Shown here: one piece after another, positions 33,903 through 42,948 of the stretch
Layout of the letters: every line of letters starts with the position of its first letter
How positions within the stretch are numbered: the first letter of the stretch is position 1
Assembly: GCF_001295265.1 (NCBI RefSeq)
Contig: NZ_LJOD01000015.1
Location: forward strand, 60,197-124,196
From: Chryseobacterium indologenes
Lineage (GTDB): Bacteria; Bacteroidota; Bacteroidia; Flavobacteriales; Weeksellaceae
Length of the DNA stretch: 64,000 nucleotides
Direction: 5' to 3'
Notes under the pieces: model-generated
Seen by the model: only the letters and a program-made list of their open reading frames with translations
The model's database searches: none
What the model was told of the DNA's origin: nothing
Translations under genes and position numbers: made by a program

Positions 33903-35708
33903 TTACTCTCCAGCGATGATGTTGTGAAGGTTCTGTTTTAGTGTTTCCAGATGGGCTTTTTTCTCATCAATTGTATTGTACGTATCTTTCAGAAGAGGGT
34001 TTTCTCTGGACGGCTTGTTGAAGAATGCTAAATTGTTTTCCAGTTTCACGATTTCTGCTTCAAGGTCGGAGATCTGGCTCTTCATTTTTCTTGCCTTATC
34101 AGTAAGCTGAGTTTCAGTTAAGCCTTCTTCTTTCAGTTCAAGCTCATTAATCTTGTTAAGCTTCAGCTTTTCTCTCAACGTTTTGTTGAATTCAGAATTG
34201 ATGGCAATTTTGTCTCTCGGCACTTTTCCGATATTGTTCCATGCTGTTTTAATGGCTTCAATTCTTTCAATGCTGCCGTCTTCGTTAGAAACTGTTTTCA
34301 ACTCGTCAAGCAGCTCTTTTTTATGCTTGTAGTTTTCTTTCCAGTTATCGTTGGAAGCGTTGTTTTTTTCTCTGTAATTGTTGAAGAACGTGTTGCAGGC
34401 ATCACGGAATTCATCCCAGATTTTATTGGTCATGCTTTTAGGAACATGGCCGACCTTCTTCCAGTCTTCCTGAAGTTTTTTGAATAGCGGAACGGCAATG
34501 TCCCATTCTTCATTGTTCATATTATCTTTAGCAGTCTGGATCAGTTTTAGTTTTTCTTCCAGGTTGGCCTGCTGAGATCCTTTCAGAGATTTGTAATAAT
34601 TGTTCTTTGTTGTATTAAATCCTCTTAATATGGTTTTGAAGTCGTTCCAGTTCTGATTGGATAATTTTCTCGGAACGCTTCCTGTTTTTAGGAATTCAGA
34701 ACGCAGATCTTCCACTCTTTTAATGGCATTCTGCCAGTAGTTGTGGTTAGGGGTTTCTGAAGGTTCAGAAAGTTTTTTAATCTCTGCAATAATCTGGTTT
34801 TTCTTTTCCAGGTTAGCATTCTGTTCTGTTTCAATGGCAGCAGAAAGCTCAGATTTTCTTTCGTGAATCTTGTTGGAGATCTCTTTGAACTCTTCCCAGG
34901 TTTTTTCACGGAATTCTTCTGCTACGGGCTCTGCCTCCTCTTTCCATAATTTATGAAGATATTGAAGCTCATTCAGGGCTTTCTGAATAACAGGCTCATT
35001 TTCAAGCTCCTTAGCACGGGCAATGATATGTTGTCTTTTCTCCAGATTATGGCTGAATTCCTGCTCCAGGAACTCTTTGTTCAGATCCAGCATCTGATAA
35101 AACTGGTTCAGGTGGTGGAAATAATTGTTGTTAAGGATTTTGAATTCCGATTTGGCAACCTGTCCGGCTTTTGACCAGTCTTCTTTGATCTCACGGATGG
35201 ATTTGAAAAGATTGGTTCCTGCTTCAGAGTTGGTATAAAGGTTTTTAAGTCTTTCGATAATACTCTGACGGTAATCAAGGTTTTTCTTTTGCTCTTCTTC
35301 CTGCGATTTCTGGTAAGAATCGTGCTTTTCCTTGAAAATATTGACTAAAGCAGAGAATCTGGCTTGTGAAGGATGCTCATAGCTGAAATTTTCAGGAGCA
35401 TTTCCGGCCTCTACATATTCATGCTTTTTGTCTTCCACTTCATCATGGATGTGATGACTTGCTTTATCTTTTAACAGGTTGAATCTTTTGAAGTTTTCTC
35501 CGGCATTATCTGTATTGATGATCTTTTCCATTTCTTTCAGGGCATCGGCCAGGCTAATATCCGTATCAGCATGTTCTTCTTCATGATGTTCTGTATCGTC
35601 ATCATGGTGCTCATCCTGAGGCTGGGTATTTCCAGACGTGTCTTCTTGAGATACTTCTTGAGGATTTTTGTTTTCTTCGTTTTCAGAAAGATTGTTTTCT
35701 GTAGTCAT
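33903..35708 (-). CDS. DUF349 repeat protein
   Basis: A 601-residue soluble, helical protein. An acidic, His-rich N-terminal segment (DDDTEHHEEEHADTD) precedes about five DUF349 units of about 70 residues, each with a Trp-containing pattern such as PLFKKLQEDWKKVGHVPKS and IKTAWNNIGKVPRDK. A coiled coil (SQISDLEAEIVKLENNLAFF) ends it. Function is unknown in Bacteroidota. Confidence 0.85.
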   Translation of the reverse strand: MTTENNLSENEENKNPQEVSQEDTSGNTQPQDEHHDDDTEHHEEEHADTDISLADALKEMEKIINTDNAGENFKRFNLLKDKASHHIHDEVEDKKHEYVEAGNAPENFSYEHPSQARFSALVNIFKEKHDSYQKSQEEEQKKNLDYRQSIIERLKNLYTNSEAGTNLFKSIREIKEDWSKAGQVAKSEFKILNNNYFHHLNQFYQMLDLNKEFLEQEFSHNLEKRQHIIARAKELENEPVIQKALNELQYLHKLWKEEAEPVAEEFREKTWEEFKEISNKIHERKSELSAAIETEQNANLEKKNQIIAEIKKLSEPSETPNHNYWQNAIKRVEDLRSEFLKTGSVPRKLSNQNWNDFKTILRGFNTTKNNYYKSLKGSQQANLEEKLKLIQTAKDNMNNEEWDIAVPLFKKLQEDWKKVGHVPKSMTNKIWDEFRDACNTFFNNYREKNNASNDNWKENYKHKKELLDELKTVSNEDGSIERIEAIKTAWNNIGKVPRDKIAINSEFNKTLREKLKLNKINELELKEEGLTETQLTDKARKMKSQISDLEAEIVKLENNLAFFNKPSRENPLLKDTYNTIDEKKAHLETLKQNLHNIIAGE

Positions 35709-35782
35709 AGCAAATCTTTTATGTGAGTGGCGTTAATATCCCTTTTATATGGCTCTGAAGCCAATTTGAGTACTAATTTAGT

Positions 35783-36520
35783 TTATTTTTTTTGAAAATT
35801 CCAAATTTCCCAGGCTTTTTCTGCTTGCTGTTCAAGCATATAATAGCCGTTCACTGTTTTTGCTCCTTTTTCGGCAGCTTTTATGATGAATTGAGTGTAA
35901 TTAGGGTTATAAATAAGGTCTATGATAAGATGCTCCGCCGAAAGTCCGTCAAAAGGAAATTCCAGACAGTCTTCAACATTGGGGAAAGTTCCTACGGGTG
36001 TACACTGGATAATAATTTTATGGTCCTGTACGGTTTCTTTGTTCAGCGTGTCAAATGTAATTTCAGATTTTCTGGAGATGGTTATGGAAGGAATTCCAAG
36101 TTGGTCCAGAACGTATTTTACAGCTTTTGCTGCCCCGCCGTTTCCTAAGATCAGTGCTTTATCGTGATGGGCTTTTTTATGAAGAAGCAGAGTTTTTTCA
36201 AATCCGAAAGCATCGGTGTTGTAGCCTGTCTTTTTTCCGTCGCGGATGAGTACGCAGTTGACGGCGCCTATTTTTTCGGCTTCATCACTCAGCCCGTCCA
36301 GATAATTGATGATTTTTTCTTTGTAAGGGATGGTGACATTAAAGCCTAAGAGTTCCGGGTTGGCGAAGAGCTTTTCGGCTTCCTGGATGTCATTCAGGTC
36401 AAAAATATCGTAGGAATAGTTTTTAAGCATCAGCTTTTGAAACTTGTCTTCAAAGAATTTTTTGGAAAAGGAATAAGAAATATTCTTTCCTATAAGTCCT
36501 AATTTTTTGTTGGAATCCAT
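35783..36520 (-). CDS. aroE: Shikimate dehydrogenase
   Basis: A 245-residue enzyme that reduces 3-dehydroshikimate with NADPH. The substrate-binding SYSFSKKFF and NVTIPYKE (catalytic Lys), the nucleotide-binding GNGGAAKAV, and the C-terminal NGYYMLEQQAEKAWEIW are present. Length is slightly short, as in other flavobacteria. Confidence 0.93.
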   Translation of the reverse strand: MDSNKKLGLIGKNISYSFSKKFFEDKFQKLMLKNYSYDIFDLNDIQEAEKLFANPELLGFNVTIPYKEKIINYLDGLSDEAEKIGAVNCVLIRDGKKTGYNTDAFGFEKTLLLHKKAHHDKALILGNGGAAKAVKYVLDQLGIPSITISRKSEITFDTLNKETVQDHKIIIQCTPVGTFPNVEDCLEFPFDGLSAEHLIIDLIYNPNYTQFIIKAAEKGAKTVNGYYMLEQQAEKAWEIWNFQKK

Positions 36521-36537
36521 GATATCAAAAATAAAAA

Positions 36538-36560
36538 AAAGACCGAATAAATCGGTCTTT
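36538..36560 (-). terminator. Terminator between aroE and the T9SS endonuclease
   Basis: Stem AAAGACCGA/TCGGTCTTT around a five-base loop. On the minus strand it is followed by eight T, so it ends transcription of the endonuclease gene. Confidence 0.8.
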
Positions 36561-36581
36561 GTTGTAAAATATTTTTCAAGT

Positions 36582-38360
36582 TTAATCTACGATGAATTTT
36601 GTAGAGAAGCTGTCTGTTTTCAGAATGTAATTTCCTTTAACAAGTCCTTTAAGATTAATCTTATTAGAATTTTTGAATGGATTGGCAATCACTTCCATAA
36701 GCTTTCCTGAAAGATCATAGATTTCAGCTTTTGAAATTTTGCCCAGATTTTCACCTTTTACAAACAGTTCATTGTTTTTTACCGGGTTAGGGTAGATGGT
36801 GAATTCAGCTTTATCTTTTTTGATATCTGAAGTTCCCAATGAACCGAAACATGTCCAGCTTAAGTCGTCCATCGTAACTCTGTTGGAACTAGGATTGGTT
36901 AATTTGATAATCACATCTCCGTCAACGTTAATGTTGATCGTTGTTGTTACGGCAGTTTGAGTATATGGAATAGTACCAACTACAACATCGTTAACCAATA
37001 CATTTACAGAGTTGTTAGAGCCACTGAATCTTCTTTGAGTAGTCACTGTTAACGTCTGAATACCTCCGGATATGGTGGTACTGGTAAGAGTTCCGTTTCT
37101 GAGAGTGATCGCTCTGGTGGTATTGATTTTCTCATCTATTTTGGTGTCTGTTGCAGTCCAGGTGATATTATTATTGGTCCAGGTTCTGGTTTCATAACCA
37201 TTATCTGTTCCTACAATGCTGTTGAAGTTTTCTGTACCACAGCTTGTATTTCCTCCGGACTGTCCGGCTAAAGTTGTTTCACTTGCGAGGTTACTTTGAG
37301 GTGAAGAGTTTCCGGCTGCATCTCTTGCAATAACATAGAAGCTATACAGGGTAGAAGGCGTTAATCCAGGAACAGTTGTAGAAGTTCCTGATACCGTAGT
37401 TTTTAATGTTCCGTTAGCATACACATCATAACCTATTACGCCGATATTATCTGTAGAGGCAGTCCAGCTTAAAGAAATGGTGTTAGAAGTAGGGTTTTGT
37501 GCTGTAAGGTTGGTTGCAGCGGTTGGCGCTTGATTGTCAACAACCGGCGTTCCCCAGATCATTTCAACATATGCAGGATTGTCAATAAAAGGATTCCTGT
37601 TTCCCTGGAAAGTATATGAAGCATTGTTTCTTCCTCTTTCAGCATCTGAAACAGGGTCCATGGCATGCCATGCCATAAGCTGGTTCAGTTCCCAAGGCTG
37701 TAATCCCGGGAATGTAGATCCGCCCAGCATATTTCCTGAAGTGAAAGAAGGTAGTTCTGCTTCGTATCTTGTTACAAAATAAAAGATCATTCGGGCAACG
37801 TCACCTTTGAATTCATCAATCGGCTCAAATACTGTTCCTGAGTATCCCGGAGATACAGAATTTCCTAATTTAGATCCATTCATAGAGTTGAAACTTGCAA
37901 CGCCTACTTTCCCGAAAGGAAAATTGGATCTCATCCCGTTTACTTTTCCATCGGTAGCACGGATAAAATGAACATCTGCAACCATAGGGCTCTGTTCATT
38001 AAAAAGACTCTGCGGTACAATGTGTTCTCTGTTATAGCAATGGCCTTCAGCGCTGTAGTTTCCACACTGATTCGTTCCTAAGGTGTATGAGTATGGATCC
38101 GGGCCAGAAGGGTTTTCAGAGTAAATATCCAGAATTTTTCCATCATTATCATAGTAATAATCCCGGTCTGTAGTTGCGTAAGCCGTCCATAAGCCGCTGT
38201 AGCCTTTGTCCTGATGACCATTCTTGATGATGTTTTTTAAGGCTGTTTTAAGGGGGGCTCCTGTTAGGCCTGCGGCATTATTATAATAACCGGCAGGTGC
38301 CTGTGCTGCAGCATTGATAAACAAGATGCTCAGCATTAAAAAAGATAGAATTCGTTTCAT
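36582..38360 (-). CDS. Secreted endonuclease I-type nuclease with FN3 and T9SS sorting domain
   Basis: A 592-residue secreted protein: signal peptide (1-19), EndA/endonuclease I domain (about 25-270) with the active-site NREHIVPQSLFN, a fibronectin type III domain (about 277-365; SWTASTDNIGVIGYDVY), a beta-rich domain (about 370-505), and a type IX secretion C-terminal sorting domain starting FTIYPNPVKNNELFV (about 525-592). It should digest extracellular DNA for nutrients. A terminator follows. Confidence 0.9.
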   Translation of the reverse strand: MKRILSFLMLSILFINAAAQAPAGYYNNAAGLTGAPLKTALKNIIKNGHQDKGYSGLWTAYATTDRDYYYDNDGKILDIYSENPSGPDPYSYTLGTNQCGNYSAEGHCYNREHIVPQSLFNEQSPMVADVHFIRATDGKVNGMRSNFPFGKVGVASFNSMNGSKLGNSVSPGYSGTVFEPIDEFKGDVARMIFYFVTRYEAELPSFTSGNMLGGSTFPGLQPWELNQLMAWHAMDPVSDAERGRNNASYTFQGNRNPFIDNPAYVEMIWGTPVVDNQAPTAATNLTAQNPTSNTISLSWTASTDNIGVIGYDVYANGTLKTTVSGTSTTVPGLTPSTLYSFYVIARDAAGNSSPQSNLASETTLAGQSGGNTSCGTENFNSIVGTDNGYETRTWTNNNITWTATDTKIDEKINTTRAITLRNGTLTSTTISGGIQTLTVTTQRRFSGSNNSVNVLVNDVVVGTIPYTQTAVTTTININVDGDVIIKLTNPSSNRVTMDDLSWTCFGSLGTSDIKKDKAEFTIYPNPVKNNELFVKGENLGKISKAEIYDLSGKLMEVIANPFKNSNKINLKGLVKGNYILKTDSFSTKFIVD

Positions 38361-38411
38361 TTCTAAAAAAATTGGGGGCGTAAAGGTACAAAAAAATGGA
38401 GACGAAACGTG

Positions 38412-39617
38412 TTAATTTTTAGTAATATACTCTTTGCTGATTTTTGAAAAGAACCACGAAATAGCAATCCCGAACAGGGAAGCGGTAAGGGCTACAATGA
38501 AATAGTTTTTCCCGACAATTTTTACAGGGAACGGGAGAATAGAATTGGCTCTGAAAAATTCGGTATAGAGCTGGAAATAACAAAGGATGGTTCCCAGGAT
38601 CAGCCCGGAAATAACCCCTGAAATCACGATAAGAATTCCTGTGTAAAAATAAGTCATTCTCAGATGGCTTATAGGAAAGCCTAATGAGATAAGGGATTTG
38701 GCCTGTTCTTTTTTATCCAGCTGAAGGATAATAATGGCCCCGGCCAGGTTGAACGTTGTAATGAAGATAACAAGAGCAAAGATCAGGTAAATGAACATTT
38801 TCTCTGTGTTGATCATTTTCCAGAAAGCGGCATTTTCCTCTTCTTTGGTTTTTATTTCAAAGTTTTTCCCCAGGGTATTGAGAAGGTTTTGCTTAACAGC
38901 ATCTGCGCTGTCCGGATTCTTTAATTTGATAACAATCTCGTAAGCAGATTTTTTTTGAAGATTAAGCAGTTCTTCGGCAAGTTCAATAGGGGCGATAATA
39001 TAGCTGTCGAGCTGTTCTTTTCCGGGAAAAAGTCCGGTAACAATAATATCTCTTTTGTTGTAAATATCTTCTTCTTTGTTGATGATTCCGGTTCCGGGTT
39101 TCGGCATAAATACCGTGGCATAATTGTCGGAAGAATCTACCGGAATAGAAAGCCTGTTATCCAGATTGGTTTCCATAAATACTTCATTGGTGTATTTAAA
39201 GCCCGGATAGGTTCCGTAGATGACTTCTTTATCAATGGGATTTACTTTTGTATAGGCTGAATCTACTCCTCTTAAATAGGCAATATCGCCTTTTCCACGG
39301 AAGCTGATGTATACTTTTTCCTCAATGATGCGGGAAAAGCTGCTGATGGCTTTGTTGTTCTTTAAAGTAGTGTTTACCTTATCCAGATCTTTTATGGTTT
39401 TTCCTGAAACACTTTTAAGGGTAAGGTCTGCATGAAGATTGGAGATCAGGTCTTTATTAAGGTCCTCAAGTCCTGAAAAAACTGAGATAATAACGAACAT
39501 TGCAGCTACGGCAACCATCATGGCACCCACTGCAAGCCACGTAATGAACGTAACGGCAGTACTGCCTTTTTTAGCCAAAAGGTATCTGGATGCTATGTAA
39601 AATGCAATATTCTTCAA
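38412..39617 (-). CDS. Lipoprotein-releasing-type ABC transporter permease (LolC/E family)
   Basis: A 401-residue membrane protein with one N-terminal helix (about 25-48), a large periplasmic MacB-like domain (50-270), and three C-terminal helices, the FtsX/LolCE architecture. ASRYLLAKKG at the start and LDKKEQAKSLISLGFP before the last helices are typical. It should extract lipoproteins from the inner membrane, with an ATPase encoded elsewhere. It begins five bases after rbfA. Confidence 0.85.
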   Translation of the reverse strand: MKNIAFYIASRYLLAKKGSTAVTFITWLAVGAMMVAVAAMFVIISVFSGLEDLNKDLISNLHADLTLKSVSGKTIKDLDKVNTTLKNNKAISSFSRIIEEKVYISFRGKGDIAYLRGVDSAYTKVNPIDKEVIYGTYPGFKYTNEVFMETNLDNRLSIPVDSSDNYATVFMPKPGTGIINKEEDIYNKRDIIVTGLFPGKEQLDSYIIAPIELAEELLNLQKKSAYEIVIKLKNPDSADAVKQNLLNTLGKNFEIKTKEEENAAFWKMINTEKMFIYLIFALVIFITTFNLAGAIIILQLDKKEQAKSLISLGFPISHLRMTYFYTGILIVISGVISGLILGTILCYFQLYTEFFRANSILPFPVKIVGKNYFIVALTASLFGIAISWFFSKISKEYITKN

Positions 39618-39622
39618 AATTC

Positions 39623-39982
39623 TTATAAAACAGGATTGTCGCCTTCGCCTCTTAATTCTCTTTCCAGTCTTTCAACATCGTCAAGAGCGGTGTCTAAATA
39701 AAAGTTAAGCTGTGGAATGATACGTACCTGTTTAGCCATTTTCTGGCCGATAAAATTTCTGTACTGAGGTTTGTTTTCTTCAATTTCCTTCATAACTGCA
39801 GAACGAAATTCCTGCGGGAAAATGCTTAAATAAATTTTAGCAATACCAAGATCTGCCGTTACTTTTACATCTGAAACGGATACCAAAATACTCTGCTTGC
39901 TTTCTGCAGCCTGTTTGCGGAAAAGTTCTGCGAAGTCTTCCTGAATAATCTGTGCTACTTTTCTTTGTCTGTTACTTTCCAT
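39623..39982 (-). CDS. rbfA: 30S ribosome-binding factor RbfA
   Basis: A 119-residue KH-like protein needed for 16S rRNA maturation. It has the usual start ESNRQRKVAQIIQEDFAEL, then VKVTADLGIAKIYLSIFP and IPQLNFYLDTALDDVERLE. It is co-transcribed with the permease gene. The candidate promoter TAAATTTG lies only nine bases before its ATG, which would give a very short leader. Confidence 0.9.
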   Translation of the reverse strand: MESNRQRKVAQIIQEDFAELFRKQAAESKQSILVSVSDVKVTADLGIAKIYLSIFPQEFRSAVMKEIEENKPQYRNFIGQKMAKQVRIIPQLNFYLDTALDDVERLERELRGEGDNPVL

Positions 39983-39990
39983 AAGTTGTG

Positions 39991-40007
39991 CAAATTTAGT
40001 ACTTTTG
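39991..40007. promoter_or_regulatory. Adjacent divergent -7 elements of rbfA and the epimerase gene
   Basis: TAAATTTG on the minus strand (39991-39998) and TACTTTTG on the plus strand (40000-40007) are exact TAnnTTTG matches separated by one base. They serve rbfA to the left and the epimerase gene to the right. Spaced TTG elements are not clear for either. Confidence 0.35.
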
Positions 40008-40074
40008 TTTGAATTGATACCTGAAATTTAGCTCGGGTATCAAATTTACGATTTAATTATATTTATTAGTATTT

Positions 40075-40473
40075 ATGAAGCTAGAACATATTGGTATTGC
40101 CGTAAAATCTTTAGGCGTTTCTGACGACCTTTTTGCCAGGCTTTTAGGAAAAGAATCCTATAAACAGGAAACTGTGGAAAGGGAAGGAGTGGTTACTTCC
40201 TTCTATGAGACCGGAGAAAGTAAAATAGAGCTTCTGGAAGCCAGCAATCCGGAAAGTCCGATCTCTAAATTTATTGATAAGAAAGGCGAAGGTATCCATC
40301 ACCTGGCTTTTGGCGTAGAAAATATCCTTGCAGAGGTTGAAAGGTTAAAAAAAGAAGGGTTCCAGTTTATCTCGGAAGAACCGAAAGAAGGTGCTGATAA
40401 TAAATTAGTTGTCTTCCTTCATCCCAAATCTACCAACGGAGTGCTGGTAGAATTGTGTCAAGAAAAGCAATAA
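40075..40473 (+). CDS. mce: Methylmalonyl-CoA epimerase
   Basis: A 132-residue vicinal-oxygen-chelate enzyme. Metal ligands are visible as H5 in MKLEHIGIAV, a His in GEGIHHLAFGVEN, and the Glu in GVLVELCQ. It interconverts (R)- and (S)-methylmalonyl-CoA in propionate and branched-chain amino acid breakdown. Length fits the family. Confidence 0.9.
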   Translation: MKLEHIGIAVKSLGVSDDLFARLLGKESYKQETVEREGVVTSFYETGESKIELLEASNPESPISKFIDKKGEGIHHLAFGVENILAEVERLKKEGFQFISEEPKEGADNKLVVFLHPKSTNGVLVELCQEKQ

Positions 40474-40479
40474 AAAATT

Positions 40480-40508
40480 TTGTAGTGAAATAAATTTTGC
40501 TATTTTTG
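40480..40508 (+). promoter_or_regulatory. tRNA promoter, full TTG / TAnnTTTG consensus
   Basis: TTG at 40480-40482, an 18-base spacer, and TATTTTTG at 40501-40508 match both Bacteroidota sigma-A elements with normal spacing. The tRNA begins 28 bases later. Confidence 0.75.
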
Positions 40509-40535
40509 CAGTCACAAAATTTAACCAAGTTTTGA

Positions 40536-40609
40536 GGTCCTATAGCTCAGTTGGTTAGAGCACCTGACTCATAATCAGGTGGTCCCTGGTTCGAGCCCAG
40601 GTGGGACCA
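40536..40609 (+). tRNA. tRNA with CAU anticodon (elongator Met or Ile2)
   Basis: A complete cloverleaf: acceptor GGTCCTA/TGGGACC with one G-U pair, D-arm with AGCTCAGTTGGTTAGAGC, anticodon loop CTCATAA giving CAU, T-arm CTGG-TTCGAGC-CCAG, discriminator A. No CCA is encoded, as is common in this phylum. CAU can be elongator Met or a lysidine-modified Ile2; the sequence alone does not decide. A phage integrase follows, so its 3' end is the likely attachment site. Confidence 0.9.
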
Positions 40610-40612
40610 CTA
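40590..40612 (+). other. Probable attL core at the tRNA 3' end
   Basis: The T-arm and acceptor 3' strand are the usual crossover site for tyrosine integrases, and int begins 111 bases downstream. The matching attR lies beyond the window, so the core length cannot be fixed. Confidence 0.4.
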
Positions 40613-40650
40613 TCTCAGAATCCTTTCCCACAACGGGATTCTGAGATTTT
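40612..40650 (+). terminator. Terminator after the tRNA
   Basis: Stem ATCTCAGAATCC with its exact complement, 12-base loop, followed by TTT. It ends the tRNA transcript and may sit on the phage side of the junction. Confidence 0.7.
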
Positions 40651-40723
40651 ATACAAGCTTTAACAAAGGTAGAATGACAATGAAAGTCAACTTTAAGGGC
40701 AACTTTAAAAACATTCTACCAAA

Positions 40724-41962
40724 ATGAAAAACGAAAGAAAGAAACTTCTAAACGGTTGTTCCAGAACCGCTGTTTTTATTTCCCCAAAGAAATACAAAAC
40801 ATTTACTGCAAAATCAAACTATCCTAAACAATGGTTTATTCAATGTAGATTCTTTGATCCTTTGTTTGAAGATCAATACCCGGACGGTTATCCATACAGG
40901 GTTAAATTTTCGGATGACAAACTTCAGGATCTGAAAGTCAAGGCCGAAATATTTCTTGAAGAAATGGAACTTAGATTAGACCAACAGAATTTTAATCCCA
41001 TTACCAAAGTTTATATGAGTGATCATGTAGGTGATCTACATCCAAATTTAGACTTGGTTTCTGCACTTGAAGAATCTCATAAAAAGTTAAAATCGTCTTG
41101 GTCGGCTGATCATAGTAAGGAAGTAAAACGAAGTATTAACCATGTAAGAAAACATATACTTACGATGCGGTTTTCTGATATTCTTATTAATGAAGTAAAG
41201 ACGTGGCACCTTAAAACAATTTTAGACGCAATGAATTTACCCGACGTTTCATATAATCGTTTCAGAAGCTACCTTCAATCATTGTTCAAAGAATTAACAC
41301 AATACGGATGCTGCGATTATAACCCAGTTGATAATATTTCAATAAAAGCCGAAACAAAACATATTCGTGAAGTAATAACAGAAGAAAGGCTTACATATGT
41401 TTACAAGCATCTTCAAACAAAATGTTATTCTTTTTTTAGATATGGGAAAATATTCTTCTATTCCGGGGGCCGGTCAACAGAATTCATGCAATTGCAGAGA
41501 AAGCATGTTGATTTGGAAAATCAGGAGTACCAAGTTTTAATTAAAAAAGGAAAGCGGAAAACATGGGTTAAGAAAATTATTATTCCTGCAGCTGTTCCTT
41601 ACTGGAAAGAAATTCTGGCACTGTGTGAAACTGAAGAAGATTATTTATTTTCAAAAGGTCTTATTCCTGGTGAAGCACCTATCAGCGCAAAGCAGATTTC
41701 CCGCCGGTGGAAAAGGCATGTAAAAGATTCAAAAGAGATTAAAGATAGCGAAGGTAACATAATAAAAGTTACAGAGGATTTTTACAGCTTGAAACACTTA
41801 TTCCTTGATATTCTGGATGAAATGCAGACTACACCAATTATTCCGATCGCCGGTAAAGCTCAAAGAATGGGCGCACATACAACACCTAAAACAACAGGCA
41901 TATACACTACCGGAAGGGAAGAAAGAAAAAATAATGATCTAAAGAGATTGATGATAAGTTAA
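40724..41962 (+). CDS. int: Phage tyrosine recombinase/integrase
   Basis: A 412-residue integrase. Residues 110-200 form a SAM-like core-binding domain. The catalytic domain has R250 (YSGGRSTEFMQLQ), Lys in the beta-hairpin at 274-279, a box reading YSLKHLFLD (354-362) where most relatives have H-x-L-R-H, H385 (MGAH) and the nucleophile Y394 (GIYTTG). Its place beside a tRNA gene fits site-specific integration of the downstream prophage. Hairpins follow its stop. Confidence 0.88.
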   Translation: MKNERKKLLNGCSRTAVFISPKKYKTFTAKSNYPKQWFIQCRFFDPLFEDQYPDGYPYRVKFSDDKLQDLKVKAEIFLEEMELRLDQQNFNPITKVYMSDHVGDLHPNLDLVSALEESHKKLKSSWSADHSKEVKRSINHVRKHILTMRFSDILINEVKTWHLKTILDAMNLPDVSYNRFRSYLQSLFKELTQYGCCDYNPVDNISIKAETKHIREVITEERLTYVYKHLQTKCYSFFRYGKIFFYSGGRSTEFMQLQRKHVDLENQEYQVLIKKGKRKTWVKKIIIPAAVPYWKEILALCETEEDYLFSKGLIPGEAPISAKQISRRWKRHVKDSKEIKDSEGNIIKVTEDFYSLKHLFLDILDEMQTTPIIPIAGKAQRMGAHTTPKTTGIYTTGREERKNNDLKRLMIS

Positions 41963-41968
41963 TATTTA

Positions 41969-41998
41969 GGGATGTCGCGTTTCACGACATCCCCTTTT
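41969..41998 (+). terminator. Terminator after the integrase
   Basis: A nine-base stem GGGATGTCG/CGACATCCC with a seven-base loop, followed by a short T-run, six bases beyond the int stop. Confidence 0.7.
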
Positions 41999-42040
41999 AC
42001 TATATTCGCTATTAAATGGCTAAAATTTTTTGACCCAAAA

Positions 42041-42064
42041 AAGGCCCTCTTATGAGGGCTTTTT
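42041..42064. terminator. Bidirectional hairpin between int and the leftward early cluster
   Basis: Stem GCCCTC/GAGGGC with loop TTAT, A-run on the left and T-run on the right. It can stop both the int transcript and the minus-strand early transcript ending at 42068. Confidence 0.7.
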
Positions 42065-42067
42065 GTT

Positions 42068-42352
42068 CTATATCCATTCTGTTTCAACGTTAGAATAAAT
42101 AAGTTTGATTTCTTCAGTACTGATAAACAAATGGTGTTTGTTTTTTCTATTGTTTATCAGCCATCTTTTTGCAGAATTACCGATGCTTTTTAGGTCGGTT
42201 TGAAAATTTTCATATTCTCTTTTAAAATTACTTAGTTCTTCTTTGTCGGAGACTTCTTGAACATAATGTTCTAAGATCTGTTCTTTTGTCATTTCTAACA
42301 GGGCAGCTGCTGTTTCTGGATATTTTTTTTGAAAGTCTGAAAAATTCTTCAT
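42068..42352 (-). CDS. Phage early protein, unknown (94 residues)
   Basis: A charged, mostly helical 94-residue protein (MKNFSDFQKKYPETAAALLE at the start, EEIKLIYSNVETEWI at the end). It is the last gene of the leftward prophage cluster. No family is recognised. Confidence 0.5.
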   Translation of the reverse strand: MKNFSDFQKKYPETAAALLEMTKEQILEHYVQEVSDKEELSNFKREYENFQTDLKSIGNSAKRWLINNRKNKHHLFISTEEIKLIYSNVETEWI

Positions 42353-42472
42353 CTTTTTAATCCCTCTATTGTTGCGTCGAGGGTTCGTTTAAATTTTTTA
42401 ATGCTACCAAGATATTAACACTTAATATCAAAACATTACGGGAAACAATAAATTGCCTTACAAAATCGAATA

Positions 42473-42904
42473 TTATCCCGCATTTAAAAAATCTCTAAAA
42501 TCTCTATTAAGTTCATAGGTTAGAAAATAGTAAAAAAACAAAGCCTTTACAGATTTATTCATTTTACGTTCCCTAGAAAAAAATAAACTTATAGATGATT
42601 TATCCAGTGCTAACTGGGAAACTAAATCATTGGTGTTTAAGCCAAATTCTTTCATTTTATCCTGAATCCAATCAATAGAAATTTCAGATACATTTAAAGA
42701 ATATCTAACTGGTTGTATTTTCCATTCCGGGAATACCTCTTTTGCCCGGTCAATAAGTTCTTTTTTATTTAAAATATATCCGTTGATAATTTTCACCTGG
42801 GTAATTTTTACGGTATCTTCAGATATGAGTTCAATGTCTAATCCTACCTTTTTGTAATTCTGAATAGAATTAATTTGTTCTTTTGTTAAACTAGTTGTAG
42901 CCAT
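42473..42904 (-). CDS. Phage HTH protein, possible repressor
   Basis: A 143-residue protein. The C-terminal half contains a Cro/CI-like helix-turn-helix pattern: MKEFGLNTNDLVSQLALDKS followed by SISLFFSRERKMNKSVKALFFYYF, as seen in Bacteroidota phage and plasmid regulators. The N-terminal part is unlike known oligomerisation domains. As the only HTH of the leftward cluster it is the best candidate for the lysogeny regulator acting at the 44.64 kb operator region; this is inference. Confidence 0.55.
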   Translation of the reverse strand: MATTSLTKEQINSIQNYKKVGLDIELISEDTVKITQVKIINGYILNKKELIDRAKEVFPEWKIQPVRYSLNVSEISIDWIQDKMKEFGLNTNDLVSQLALDKSSISLFFSRERKMNKSVKALFFYYFLTYELNRDFRDFLNAG

Positions 42905-42948
42905 TTTTGTGGGTTGTTAAAAAACAAAGGGGCGGGGCGCCCCTTTTG

